Origin: Anaerostipes sp. | Lineage (GTDB): Bacteria; Bacillota; Clostridia; Lachnospirales; Lachnospiraceae | Assembly (NCBI GenBank): GCA_028704435.1 | Contig: JAQWFL010000005.1 | Location: 50,187-114,186 of the forward strand | Length of the DNA: 64,000 bases | Direction of reading: 5' to 3' | Made by a program: the position numbers and the translations under genes | Notes under the pieces: generated by a model | The model's input: the letters and a program-made list of their open reading frames with translations, nothing else | Told to the model about the DNA's origin: nothing | The model's database searches: none | Shown here: piece after piece, positions 49,615-58,971 of the stretch | Numbering within the stretch: the first letter of the stretch is position 1 | Layout of the letters: every line of letters starts with the position of its first letter

Positions 49615-49865
49615 AAAGCCAGGAACTATTGTTGGTATCCTTACGGATTTCTCTGATGAAGTGGCTCAAAAAGGAATTGATTTATTTTGAAGTTCCAAAT
49701 TGTCGGAGCTTCTGGGTGATGGAACAGGAAACAAAAAAGCAATATTTTAAATATTGAAATTCAAGCATGGTAAAACTTGACAAAATATAGCGTGTTTTCA
49801 GAACTATTTCGTATGCGGATGGTGAGCTTTAGAGATAGGAGTCGAAAACAACATGGGGGCGGAAT
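49615..49865 (+). other. Non-coding gap with short gene scraps
   Basis: A short readable stretch ('GTIVGILTDFSDEVAQKGID') just after the DUF3877 stop suggests a lost gene. TTGACA at about 49777 could be the -35 of the kinase gene but no good -10 is seen. GGGGGCGG serves as a poor ribosome site for the next gene. Confidence 0.35.
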
Positions 49866-52736
49866 ATGAAAAATGTCAAAAAGATAACAGCGATACTCTT
49901 TTGTATCTTAGTATTGGTGGGGACAGCCATACCTGTTTTTGCCGCACCGAAAACGACAAAAAAAACGATTCGCGTTGGCTGCGTTGATATTGACAGTTTT
50001 TTAGTGCTGAACAAGGATGGAACGGCCTCAGGGTATGGTGCGGAGTATCTGGGGGAATTGTCCAAGTACACTGGCTGGAATTATGAATATGTCAACGGTA
50101 CCTGGAATGAATGTATGCAGTGGCTCAAGGAAGGTAAGATTGACCTGCTGTTTCCGGCAGAGTACAGCCCGCAACGCGCACAGGAATACAATTACAGCAC
50201 CTTGGAATGCTTCATTGATTACGTTGCGTTTTTGACGCGTGCGGATGAGGAAAAGCTGTATTTCGAGGATTATGATTATTTTGACGGTCTTACCGTGGGT
50301 ATGATCAAAGGAAATTTTTTGAATACAAAATTCGAAGAATTTGCTGCTCAAAAAGGCTTCCGTTATCAAACGAAATACTATTCCACATCGAGGGAACTGA
50401 ATCAGGGACTGGAAGACAAAGAAGTAGACGCTATTGTGACCGGCAATATGAGCATTGCAGAGAAGCAAAAGCTGTTGGCGAAATTTGACTATATGCCCAC
50501 TTATTTTATTACCCGCAAAAGTGATACGACGATACTGCCTGTGCTTAATAATGCCATGTATCAGATGAAACTGCAGACACCTAAATTTGCAATAAATTTA
50601 ATGGAAAAGTATTATGGAGCCATGGAGCGGCAAATTCAGAGCTTTTCCAAGGAGGAAGCCCAGTTTATCGGACAGGCTGCGCCAGTCACGGTTGCCTGTG
50701 ATGCCGATAATTATCCGTTTTCCTGGTACGATTCTAAAAGCAGTAGCTTTAAGGGAATCGATGTGGATCTTTTAAAGCGCATTTCCGAAATTAGCGGCTT
50801 GACCTTTGAAATAAAGAAGACGAACTCTTTTAAAGAGGCCTGGGAGCTGGCAAAGATAGGAAAGGTCGATTTGCTGACTGGGGTCTATGGGAATGATTCG
50901 ATTTCCAAGCAATATCAGATGACATTCACAACCTCTTATATGAATGAATATCTGGTAGGCGTAGCTAAAAAGAACAGCATGATTACTTCCGGCATGAATG
51001 TTACTGCGGTACTGCCTTCCAATTTTGTCGGAAGCCAGGAGTATATGAAAACAGCGCATACAAACTGGAAATTTTTGACTGTGAAATCGGTGGAGGAAGG
51101 ACTTGATCTGGTGGAAAGCGGTAGCGCGGATGTTATGTTTTTGAATTCCTATTTGATGCAGTCGGATAGTTTCTTGGATGACTATCCGGAGTTGGCAATT
51201 GCGTCCACCAACATGGAATCCATACCGATTTCCTTTGGAGTAGCAAAAGCGGCTGGAGGGGCAGGCCAGCAGGCGAAATCAGAGACATCTGCACAGATGC
51301 TCTATTCGGTCATAAACAAATCGCTGCTGCAGATAACTGAGGAGAATATTGACAAGTATATTGCCAATAATACCAATATGGAAGCCGCACCACTGTCGCT
51401 TGGCGGGCTACTGCGAAGATATCCGCTGTTTTTTGTGGGTTTGGCAACGCTGCTTATCTTCGTAATTGCGGTAGTGGTGTCTTTGCTATACGCTGCTAAA
51501 ATTCGCTCAAAGAAAAATGAAGTATTGGCACAGAAGAACGAAGAATTGTGCGAGGCAGTAACTTTGGCGGAAAAGGCAAACGCAGCCAAATCGGAATTTC
51601 TCTCCCGCATGAGCCATGAGATTCGAACCCCGATGAATGCCATCATGGGTATCACCCAAATTCTCCTGATCACCCCGTCCACCTCACTGGAAAGCCGGGA
51701 GTATCTGACGAAAATGGATCATGCCTCGGAGCATTTGCTGACCTTGATCAACGACATTCTGGATATGGCCCGCATTGAGAGCCATAAGGTCATACTGGAT
51801 CAGAAACCATGCACAATTGCAGAGTTTATTCCGATGGTGGATACCATTATCCGGCCGCTGGCAGAAGCGAAGGAGATTACCTATAACAGCAATGGGACGG
51901 ATATTCCGTCGCAGGTATTTTTGATGGACAAGCTGCGGCTGCAGCAGATTTTTATCAATTTATTAAACAACGCCGTGAAATTTACAAATCGGGGAGGTCT
52001 GGTAGAATTTGGTGTTCGGAAATTATCCGAAGATGCAGACAAAGCTACGATTCTGTTTATGGTACGTGATAATGGAATTGGCATATCAGAAGAATTCCTG
52101 CCCAAAGTTTATGATGATTTTGAGCGTGAAGAGGTAGGGCAGACCAGTGAACATAGTGGAACCGGTCTTGGTCTTGCTATTGTAAAAAATCTGGTATCAT
52201 TGATGCAGGGAACCATCTCCGTAAAGAGCAAGATTAGCGTAGGGACCGAATTCAGTGTGGTTTTGTGTCTTGACAAATGTGAGAAGCCTGCCGGACAGAC
52301 AGAATCGGAAGCTATTGCACCCGAAATGTTGGGTATGGATTACCATTTTGAACATAAGCGCATACTGCTGGCAGAGGATCATCCGCTGAATGTGGAAATC
52401 GCTAAAAAGCTATTGGAAAATGTGGGAATACAGGTTGAGACCGCAGCCAATGGACAGCTGGCTGTAGAGCAATTTGAAAAATCACCTCTTTACTACTATG
52501 ATATGGTCCTCATGGATATCCGCATGCCGGTCATGGATGGACACCAGGCGACAGAGCAGATCCGCAGACTGGATAGGGCAGATTCACAGCTGCCGATTAT
52601 TGCCATGAGTGCGAATGCTTTTGCCGAGGATGTCAACGAATCACTCGCACATGGAATGAATGAGCATATGACAAAGCCGATTGCCGTCGCAGCTTTGTAT
52701 GAAGTACTGCAGAAATATCTGGGATTTATTAAATGA
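49866..52736 (+). CDS. Sensor hybrid histidine kinase with two solute-binding domains
   Basis: 956 aa. Signal peptide (residues 1-26, ending 'PVFAA'), two tandem SBP_bac_3 periplasmic-binding-like domains (about 35-260 and 275-510), one membrane helix (about 520-545), HisKA with His584 ('SHEIRTPMNAIMG'), HATPase ('NNAVKFTN', 'DNGIGIS', 'GTGLGLA') and receiver with Asp884 ('MDIRMPVMDG'). It is like BvgS/EvgS sensors in plan; it senses an amino acid or similar ligand outside the cell. The gene is clearly richer in GC codons (CTG, GCC, CGC, ACC) than its neighbours, suggesting acquisition. It lies inside the 4.7-kb segment between direct repeats. Confidence 0.92.
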   Translation: MKNVKKITAILFCILVLVGTAIPVFAAPKTTKKTIRVGCVDIDSFLVLNKDGTASGYGAEYLGELSKYTGWNYEYVNGTWNECMQWLKEGKIDLLFPAEYSPQRAQEYNYSTLECFIDYVAFLTRADEEKLYFEDYDYFDGLTVGMIKGNFLNTKFEEFAAQKGFRYQTKYYSTSRELNQGLEDKEVDAIVTGNMSIAEKQKLLAKFDYMPTYFITRKSDTTILPVLNNAMYQMKLQTPKFAINLMEKYYGAMERQIQSFSKEEAQFIGQAAPVTVACDADNYPFSWYDSKSSSFKGIDVDLLKRISEISGLTFEIKKTNSFKEAWELAKIGKVDLLTGVYGNDSISKQYQMTFTTSYMNEYLVGVAKKNSMITSGMNVTAVLPSNFVGSQEYMKTAHTNWKFLTVKSVEEGLDLVESGSADVMFLNSYLMQSDSFLDDYPELAIASTNMESIPISFGVAKAAGGAGQQAKSETSAQMLYSVINKSLLQITEENIDKYIANNTNMEAAPLSLGGLLRRYPLFFVGLATLLIFVIAVVVSLLYAAKIRSKKNEVLAQKNEELCEAVTLAEKANAAKSEFLSRMSHEIRTPMNAIMGITQILLITPSTSLESREYLTKMDHASEHLLTLINDILDMARIESHKVILDQKPCTIAEFIPMVDTIIRPLAEAKEITYNSNGTDIPSQVFLMDKLRLQQIFINLLNNAVKFTNRGGLVEFGVRKLSEDADKATILFMVRDNGIGISEEFLPKVYDDFEREEVGQTSEHSGTGLGLAIVKNLVSLMQGTISVKSKISVGTEFSVVLCLDKCEKPAGQTESEAIAPEMLGMDYHFEHKRILLAEDHPLNVEIAKKLLENVGIQVETAANGQLAVEQFEKSPLYYYDMVLMDIRMPVMDGHQATEQIRRLDRADSQLPIIAMSANAFAEDVNESLAHGMNEHMTKPIAVAALYEVLQKYLGFIK

Positions 52737-52764
52737 ATTCCAGTTTGATGAGATGATGTTATCT

Positions 52765-53032
52765 TAATCGAACAAAGAAAATTAGTAATTACGAGAACCA
52801 ATCACAGAAATACAGAGGTAGGCGATGCTTTTATATAGCTTCTGGCGGATGCTGAAAGAATAAGTACAGGATCTACTGATTATTCGGAAGAAGATGTAAA
52901 GCGGATAATTGTTGCGTTGGAAAATACATACAAAGAACTAAAAAGGAATCCATCCATTGCTCAAAGTTTTGGGGATAGATGGGGATTTTGTAAAATTCAT
53001 TTGTTTAGGTTACGGAGAAGTGTAGGGATTTA
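52765..53032 (+). pseudogene. Degraded small gene, unrecognised
   Basis: A readable frame ('LLADAERISTGSTDYSEEDV' through 'NTYKELKRNPSIAQSFGDRW') ending at TAA near 53032 has an in-frame TAG upstream of it and no ribosome site. The family is not recognised. The next 140 bases hold no gene. Confidence 0.35.
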
Positions 53033-53176
53033 AAAAGTAAATTACAGAAATCATTGTTTTAATCATGAGGCAGGGAGAAATCCCTGCTTTTTATGATGTG
53101 AACGGTACATAATACACTGGTTTGTATGTCGTAGAAGCCAGTTTTTACAAGGGATTTTAGAGGTGTACTCCAGTTT

Positions 53177-53428
53177 ATGGATGAGGCAACGGCAAGTGTG
53201 GATGTAGATAATGAAAGTTATATTCAGGAGGCGATTTCTGAACTTTGCAAAGGGAAAACCCTTCTTGTTATTGCACATCGGTTAAATACCATTACAAATG
53301 CTGACCATATTTTGGTCATAGAAAGTGGTCAGATTGTACAGAGAGGAACCTATAAAGAATTGGCAAGGCAGAATGGAGTTTATCAGAACTTTGTGAATGC
53401 GCGGAAGAGTATGAAAGGGTGGAATTAG
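53177..53428 (+). repeat. Direct repeat, right copy; ABC ATPase 3' fragment
   Basis: The 83 codons from 'DEATASVDVDNESYIQEAIS' to 'NARKSMKGWN' duplicate the end of the ABC gene at 46690-48432 at about 96% DNA identity. There is no signature motif or Walker A, so it is a non-functional ABC fragment. It forms a direct repeat around 48433-53176. Confidence 0.9.
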
Positions 53429-53499
53429 AATACAAATAAATGAAAAAGGGAAGACTTATATTGAGAGAAAATGACACATGAATTATGAAAGGACGAAAA

Positions 53500-54663
53500 A
53501 TGTTAGAAGAAACAGCTTTAATCCCGTTTTTTAAGAAATTTGATCAATATCCCTTTTCTGTAATTGTAAATAACAAAGAATATAAAATTGGAACAGGCAA
53601 CAAAGAATTTACAATAAACTTTAAAAAGCCAATTCCTTTGACGTCCCTAATGACAAGTACATCCCTTGCCTTGGGAGAAGCGTATATGAATGGAGAGCTT
53701 GAAGTTGAGGGAAATTTGTATTATGCTCTAGATCATTTTCTAGGACAGATGGATAAGTTTTCTACCGATGAATCAGCACTTAAAAAGTTGATATTTTCAT
53801 CCACAGCAAAGCAAAATCAGAAAAAGGAAGTACAGAGCCATTATGATATTGGAAATGATTTTTATAGGCTTTGGCTAGATAAAACTATGAGTTATTCCTG
53901 CGGATATTTTGTACATTCCAATGATACATTAGAACAGGCACAGATAAATAAAGTAGATTATATTCTTGAAAAACTATATTTGAAAAAAGGAATGAATTTG
54001 TTAGATATTGGCTGTGGATGGGGTTTCCTTTTACTTGAGGCAGCAAAAAAATATGGTGTACATGGGACGGGGATTACACTAAGCAAAGAACAATACAAAG
54101 AATTTAATCGAAAAATTAAAGAGGAACATTTAGAAGAGCTCCTCAGTGTAGAATTGATGGATTATCGAGACTTACCCAAATGCAGACAAAAGTTTGACCG
54201 TATTGTCAGTGTGGGAATGGTGGAGCATGTGGGCCGTGATAATTATCAGAATTTTATGGATTGTGGAAAAAAGGTATTAAAGCCAGGGGGACTATTTTTG
54301 CTCCACTTTATTAGTGGATTAAAAGAATATGCTGGAGACCCGTGGATTAAGAAATATATTTTCCCAGGGGGAACAATTCCAAGCCTTCGAGAAATACTTT
54401 CTTGTGCTGCCGAGGATGGTTTTCATACCATTGATGTAGAAGACTTACGGCTTCATTATAATCGAACCCTCCTTTGTTGGGAGGAAAACTTTAAGAATCA
54501 TATAAGCGAGGTAAGGAATATGTTCGATGAAAGGTTTGTCCGTATGTGGGATTTGTATTTATCTGCGTGTGCGGCAACTTTTCACAATGGAATTATAGAT
54601 CTCCATCAGATTCTATTTTCTCATGGAGCGAATAATCAACTGCCAGCAGTTAGATGGTATTAA
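53500..54663 (+). CDS. cfa: Cyclopropane-fatty-acyl-phospholipid synthase
   Basis: 387 aa. N-terminal lipid-binding domain with 'LTSLMTSTSLALGEAYMNGE', then the SAM methyltransferase: 'VQSHYDIGNDFYRLWLDKTM', SAM loop 'LLDIGCGWGFLLLEAA', 'GITLSKEQ', 'VSVGMVEHVG' and the C-terminal 'LHYNRTLLCWEENF'. It methylenates double bonds of membrane phospholipid acyl chains, raising resistance to acid and stress. GAAAGGA precedes ATG 53500. It sits between two ABC exporter units, just downstream of the ABC fragment; membrane change plus export may be a combined stress response. Confidence 0.93.
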   Translation: MLEETALIPFFKKFDQYPFSVIVNNKEYKIGTGNKEFTINFKKPIPLTSLMTSTSLALGEAYMNGELEVEGNLYYALDHFLGQMDKFSTDESALKKLIFSSTAKQNQKKEVQSHYDIGNDFYRLWLDKTMSYSCGYFVHSNDTLEQAQINKVDYILEKLYLKKGMNLLDIGCGWGFLLLEAAKKYGVHGTGITLSKEQYKEFNRKIKEEHLEELLSVELMDYRDLPKCRQKFDRIVSVGMVEHVGRDNYQNFMDCGKKVLKPGGLFLLHFISGLKEYAGDPWIKKYIFPGGTIPSLREILSCAAEDGFHTIDVEDLRLHYNRTLLCWEENFKNHISEVRNMFDERFVRMWDLYLSACAATFHNGIIDLHQILFSHGANNQLPAVRWY

Positions 54664-54695
54664 GTTAAAGCAGAATAATTCTCAACAAGGGTAAA

Positions 54696-54757
54696 GTTAG
54701 TTGACACGAACCGATGTAAGGCATAAAATAACCATGTTATTTAATAACGTGGTTATT
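54696..54757 (+). promoter_or_regulatory. Promoter and 31-bp palindrome of TetR for pair 2
   Basis: TTGACA (54701-54706), 17 bp, TAAAAT (54724-54729), preceded by GTTAG (54696-54700). A 31-bp palindrome with one mismatch (54727-54757; arms AATAACCATGTTATT and AATAACGTGGTTATT) starts in the -10 box and is followed by a T run. It is either operator or attenuator; the position matches the 40-bp palindrome of the pair 1 TetR. Confidence 0.75.
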
Positions 54758-54781
54758 TTTTATGTATAAAAGGAGGTAAGG

Positions 54782-55402
54782 ATGCGACTGGCAAATGAAA
54801 AGCTGGCTTTTGATATTTTAGAGGCTGGGAAGCAAGAGTTCCTATCCAAAGGATTTAAAGGGGCAAATTTAAGAAATATAGCAGCATCTCTGGGGGTTAC
54901 AACGGGAGCTATCTATGGTTATTACACAGATAAAGAAGAACTTTTTTCAACACTGGTAGAAGAACCAGCCCGTATATTTACGGATAAATATAGAAAACTT
55001 CAAAAAGAGTTTTCTGAGTGTAAATTAGAAGAGCAGTTGTCAGAGCTTCCAGAGATATCTCAGGAAGGACATGACTGGATGATGGAACATATTTATAATC
55101 ACTATGATGCATTTAAATTGATTATTTGTTGTTCCGCGGGAACAAAATATGAGCACTATTTGGAAACACTGGCGGAGATTGAGACTAATTCTGGACTTCT
55201 TTTAATGGAACGAATGGAAGAGGCAGGTATGAAGTTTCGTCATATTGATGAGGACATGGTGCATATGCTGTCAAGTGCGTTATTTAGTGGTGTTTTTGAA
55301 ACAGTTCGCCGTGATATGCCACGGGAGAAGGCGTTAACTTATATGAATGGAATTAGAGAATTTTATTCCGCTGGATGGTTTCAAATTTTGGGGATATCCT
55401 AA
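54782..55402 (+). CDS. TetR-family regulator of ABC exporter pair 2
   Basis: 206 aa. HTH 'DILEAGKQEFLSKGFKGANL' and 'LGVTTGAIYGYYTDKEELFS'; helical ligand domain with 'HYDAFKLIICCSAGTKYEHY', which matches 'HRDGFVLLLKHSAGTKHEDF' in the pair 1 TetR, showing the two are paralogs. AGGAGG is seven bases before ATG 54782. A terminator overlaps its stop; ABC pair 2 follows. Confidence 0.9.
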   Translation: MRLANEKLAFDILEAGKQEFLSKGFKGANLRNIAASLGVTTGAIYGYYTDKEELFSTLVEEPARIFTDKYRKLQKEFSECKLEEQLSELPEISQEGHDWMMEHIYNHYDAFKLIICCSAGTKYEHYLETLAEIETNSGLLLMERMEEAGMKFRHIDEDMVHMLSSALFSGVFETVRRDMPREKALTYMNGIREFYSAGWFQILGIS

Positions 55403-55418
55403 TATCCCTTTTTTTTTC
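55390..55418 (+). terminator. Terminator after TetR of pair 2
   Basis: GGGATAT-CCTA-ATATCCC followed by nine or more T residues. Confidence 0.85.
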
Positions 55419-55426
55419 GAGAAGTG

Positions 55427-55442
55427 GTTAGCTGAAACTAAC
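55427..55442 (+). promoter_or_regulatory. Putative operator of ABC pair 2
   Basis: GTTAGCTGAAACTAAC, near-palindromic, shares the GTTAG...AACTAAC frame with 44910-44925 before ABC pair 1, in the same place relative to the terminator and ABC start. Confidence 0.6.
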
Positions 55443-55479
55443 TTGTAATTATAGTTATAAAAAAGGAGTGAAAAATTTT

Positions 55480-57225
55480 ATGAAAGAAAAGAAGAAAGAG
55501 TCTCCATTTGCTTTGCTATGGGGCTGGGCAAAAGAATATCATGGTGGATTTTATAAGTCTATTTTTCTGGCAGTTTTAGGTGTGGCAGGAAGTATGACGG
55601 CATATTTTAGTATTGCAGCGATGATTCGTATCTTGCTTGCGGGTGGAGGATTTCAAGAGTGTATTAACTGGTGCTTGTTAATGTTTGGAGGGTATGTGGT
55701 AAAGTCTCTTTGCTCAGCGGCTTCCACAGCAATGTCTCATAGGGCAACGTACCATATGTTAAAGGATTTAAGAAAAATGCTTTTGGAGAAGTTGTCTAGA
55801 GTGCCTATGGGAACCATTATGGATACTCCATCTGGACAATATAAAACAACCATTGTAGACCGTGTAGAAGGAATGGAGCCCACTTTGGCACATTTGATTC
55901 CTGAGATGACATCTAATATGCTAGTTCCAATTTTTATTGCAGTTTATATTTTCTGTATTGATTGGAGAATGGGATTGGCATCTCTTGTAACGACTATAAT
56001 CGGACTCATTGCTGCCTCTCAAAGTGGGAAAACCTATTCAGTAAAATGGGAGGGTGCAGTTGCTGTAGGTCGAAAAATGACCAATGCTATCGTGGAATAT
56101 ATTGGTGGAATTCAGATTGTAAAGGCATTTAGCCAGTCGGCAGGGTCTTATGGAAGATATGCAAATGCAGTGGAGGAAAATGCTTCTTATTATAAAAACT
56201 GGATGCAGGAAAATCAAAAGTTTATGTGCGTGATACAGACGGTTACTCCATCTGTTTTACTGGCGGTACTTCCAGTTGGTTTGATTCTTTGGCAACAAGG
56301 TAGTTTAAGTGCAGCTGATTTTACTACAGTGATTGTATTGTCATTGGGATTTACAGGTCCATTTCTTGCTGCCATGTCATTTGTAGATGAACTTGCCGTA
56401 GTGGGAACCAACGTAGGTGAGATTGCAGGAATTCTTGATGCCAATGAATTGGAACGACCAGAGGAACAGGTAAAAATAAAAAATCAGACAATTCAGATAA
56501 ATCAGGTTTCTTTTACCTATGGAAATCAAGAGGAAAAGGTATTGTTTGATGTGAGTCTGGATATAAAACCAAAGACAGTAACGGCTTTAGTAGGACCTTC
56601 AGGGTCTGGAAAATCTACCATTGCAAAGCTAATTGCTGGCTTTTGGGATGTAAGCAGTGGTTCTATTTCCCTGGGAGGAATTGATATTCGAAAGATTCCG
56701 TTGGATCAGTTGAATCAGCACATTGCCTATGTTTCACAGGATAATTATTTGTTTGATCGTACGGTTCGTGACAATATTAGAATGGGACGTCTTGACGCAT
56801 CTGATCAGGAGGTTGAAGCAGTGGCAAAAGCGGCTGGATGTGATGATTTTATTCGTGCATTGGATCAGGGGTATGACACAGTTTGCGGTTCTGGTAGGGG
56901 ACATCTTTCTGGAGGTGAGAAACAAAGGATTTCTATTGCAAGAGCGATGTTAAAAAATGCACCTATTGTTATTTTGGATGAAGCTACAGCAAGTGTGGAT
57001 CCAGAAAATGAAGCCGTCATTCAAAAAGCGATTCTTGCACTGACAAAAGGAAAAACCCTGATTGTTATTGCCCATCGTTTGTCTACCATTGCAGATGCAG
57101 ACTGTATTATAGTGGTAAACAAAGGAAACATAGTGGCACAAGGAACACAGAAGGAACTTTTAGAAAATTGTCCATTGTATGCTCGTATGTGGCAGGCACA
57201 TATTGGAACAAAAGATGTAATGTAG
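55480..57225 (+). CDS. ABC exporter half-transporter (pair 2, first gene)
   Basis: 581 aa. Six membrane helices, then Walker A 'GPSGSGKST', Q-loop 'SQDNYLFDRT', signature 'LSGGEKQR', Walker B 'IVILDEAT', 'AHR'. AAGGAG at 55462-55467 favours ATG 55480 over the in-frame GTG at 55468. 12 bases from its partner. Likely heterodimeric exporter; substrate unknown, though the AraC/siderophore-like context of pair 3 leaves open metal-chelate transport. Confidence 0.9.
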   Translation: MKEKKKESPFALLWGWAKEYHGGFYKSIFLAVLGVAGSMTAYFSIAAMIRILLAGGGFQECINWCLLMFGGYVVKSLCSAASTAMSHRATYHMLKDLRKMLLEKLSRVPMGTIMDTPSGQYKTTIVDRVEGMEPTLAHLIPEMTSNMLVPIFIAVYIFCIDWRMGLASLVTTIIGLIAASQSGKTYSVKWEGAVAVGRKMTNAIVEYIGGIQIVKAFSQSAGSYGRYANAVEENASYYKNWMQENQKFMCVIQTVTPSVLLAVLPVGLILWQQGSLSAADFTTVIVLSLGFTGPFLAAMSFVDELAVVGTNVGEIAGILDANELERPEEQVKIKNQTIQINQVSFTYGNQEEKVLFDVSLDIKPKTVTALVGPSGSGKSTIAKLIAGFWDVSSGSISLGGIDIRKIPLDQLNQHIAYVSQDNYLFDRTVRDNIRMGRLDASDQEVEAVAKAAGCDDFIRALDQGYDTVCGSGRGHLSGGEKQRISIARAMLKNAPIVILDEATASVDPENEAVIQKAILALTKGKTLIVIAHRLSTIADADCIIVVNKGNIVAQGTQKELLENCPLYARMWQAHIGTKDVM

Positions 57226-57237
57226 GAGGGATAGAAA

Positions 57238-58971
57238 ATGTTTGGTGTATTAAGAAAGATTTTTAAGTTAGCAGGAAGTAAAAGAAATCTACTTACAAAA
57301 GCCATGGTGATTTCCTTTTGCGGAGCTATTTTTTCGGCAATGCAGTTTGGTGCATTGATGCTTACGTTAGATCAGGTACTTTCAGGACAAAAGGCAGCAA
57401 TGATGCCGGTAATTACCATTTTGCTTATTTCCGTACTTGGAAAGATGATTTGTTTTTATTATTCTGTGAATGAAGAGACAGAAGTGGGATATTATATGGT
57501 TGCGGAAAAGAGGGTATATATTGGTAATAGACTACGTTATATTCCCATGGGATACTTTAATGACAACAGTCTGGGAAATATTACTGGAGTTGTTACGACG
57601 ACTCTTTCCGATGTGGAAAACTCTGCATCTCGGTGTCTTGTTATGGTTGTTGGAGGATTTTTAAATACCTTTGCACTTTGCCTTGCTTTGACTGTATCAG
57701 ATTGGCGTATGGGACTCATTGGTATTTGTGGAATTCTAGCTTATCTATGGGCCACAGAAATGTCTCAAAAAGCCACTTCAAAAACAGGACCAGAAAGACA
57801 GGTGGCACAGATTAATCTAATAGAAGCAGTGCTGGAATATATTCAGGGAATGAGTGTAGTAAAATCTTATGGACTTGAAAAGGATAATGACCAAAAGGCA
57901 GCAAGAACCATAGAAGAAAGCTGCAAAAAAACATTGTCTTTGGAATCATCCATTACACCATGGATGGCAGTACGTCAGCTGGTAATTCGATTGTTTTCTG
58001 TGATTTTAGTTTTGGGTGCTCTGATATTTTACAGTGAAGGAACCATGTCCTTAGCTCACTGTCTTCTTATGTTAATTGCGTCTTTTATTCTTTATGAAGA
58101 ATTAGAAAGTGCAGGAAATATGTCTGATACCCTTCAGATGCTTGGAGCATCCATTGACAAAGCCAATTCCATCGATGACACCCCTATTATGGATATTGAG
58201 GGAAAGGAAATGAAACCAAAAAATACAGGAATTACATTTGAAAATGTTACATTTTCTTACGGAGATAGAAAGATTTTAGATAATATTAGTTTTACGATAC
58301 CAGAGAAAACAACAACAGCTATAGTAGGTCCTTCTGGCGGTGGAAAAACAACACTTTGCAATCTAACTGCTAGATTCTGGGATGTAGAAAGTGGACGTAT
58401 TTGTCTAGGAGACAGGAATATTACAGAATATAAACTAGATAGCCTTATGAAGAATATTTCCATGGTATTTCAGGATGTATATTTGTTTCAGGACACCATT
58501 GAAAATAATATTAAATTTGGAAAACCAGAGGCAACTCATGAACAAGTGGTAAAGGTGGCAAAAGCAGCCTGCTGCCATTCATTTATCATGGAACTGCCAA
58601 ATGGATATGATACAGTAGTAGGAGAAGGAGGAGGAAGTCTTTCTGGTGGAGAAAAGCAGCGAATCTCTATAGCAAGAGCCATGTTAAAGGATGCACCTGT
58701 GATTATTTTAGATGAGGCAACTGCAAGTGTGGATCCAGAAAATGAAGGAGAACTTCAGGGAGCCATTGATGCACTAACTCATGATAAAACCATTATTATG
58801 ATTGCACACAGATTAAAAACAGTTCGCAGTGCAGATCAGATTCTTGTACTTAGTGGAGGTCAGATTGTACAAAGAGGAACCCATGAAGAACTTGTGATGG
58901 AAGATGGAATATACGCCCGGTTTATTGGAGAGAGAAAAGAAGCCATTGGCTGGAAACTTATCCACGGCTAA
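57238..58971 (+). CDS. ABC exporter half-transporter (pair 2, second gene)
   Basis: 577 aa. Six helices, Walker A 'GPSGGGKTT', Q-loop 'FQDVYLFQDT', signature 'LSGGEKQR', Walker B 'VIILDEAT', 'AHR'. GGAGGG precedes ATG 57238. Its C-terminus ('RGTHEEL', 'GWKLIHG') resembles the second gene of pair 1 ('RGTHEEL', 'KSMKGWN'), indicating they are orthologous positions in duplicated operons. Its 3' end overlaps the convergent AraC gene by 14 bases. Confidence 0.9.
   Translation: MFGVLRKIFKLAGSKRNLLTKAMVISFCGAIFSAMQFGALMLTLDQVLSGQKAAMMPVITILLISVLGKMICFYYSVNEETEVGYYMVAEKRVYIGNRLRYIPMGYFNDNSLGNITGVVTTTLSDVENSASRCLVMVVGGFLNTFALCLALTVSDWRMGLIGICGILAYLWATEMSQKATSKTGPERQVAQINLIEAVLEYIQGMSVVKSYGLEKDNDQKAARTIEESCKKTLSLESSITPWMAVRQLVIRLFSVILVLGALIFYSEGTMSLAHCLLMLIASFILYEELESAGNMSDTLQMLGASIDKANSIDDTPIMDIEGKEMKPKNTGITFENVTFSYGDRKILDNISFTIPEKTTTAIVGPSGGGKTTLCNLTARFWDVESGRICLGDRNITEYKLDSLMKNISMVFQDVYLFQDTIENNIKFGKPEATHEQVVKVAKAACCHSFIMELPNGYDTVVGEGGGSLSGGEKQRISIARAMLKDAPVIILDEATASVDPENEGELQGAIDALTHDKTIIMIAHRLKTVRSADQILVLSGGQIVQRGTHEELVMEDGIYARFIGERKEAIGWKLIHG

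Noticed and set aside
54727..54761. Palindrome before the second TetR gene as a terminator for cfa
   Set aside because: It starts inside the -10 box of a 17-bp-spaced promoter, so an operator or attenuator is at least as likely; terminator not called.
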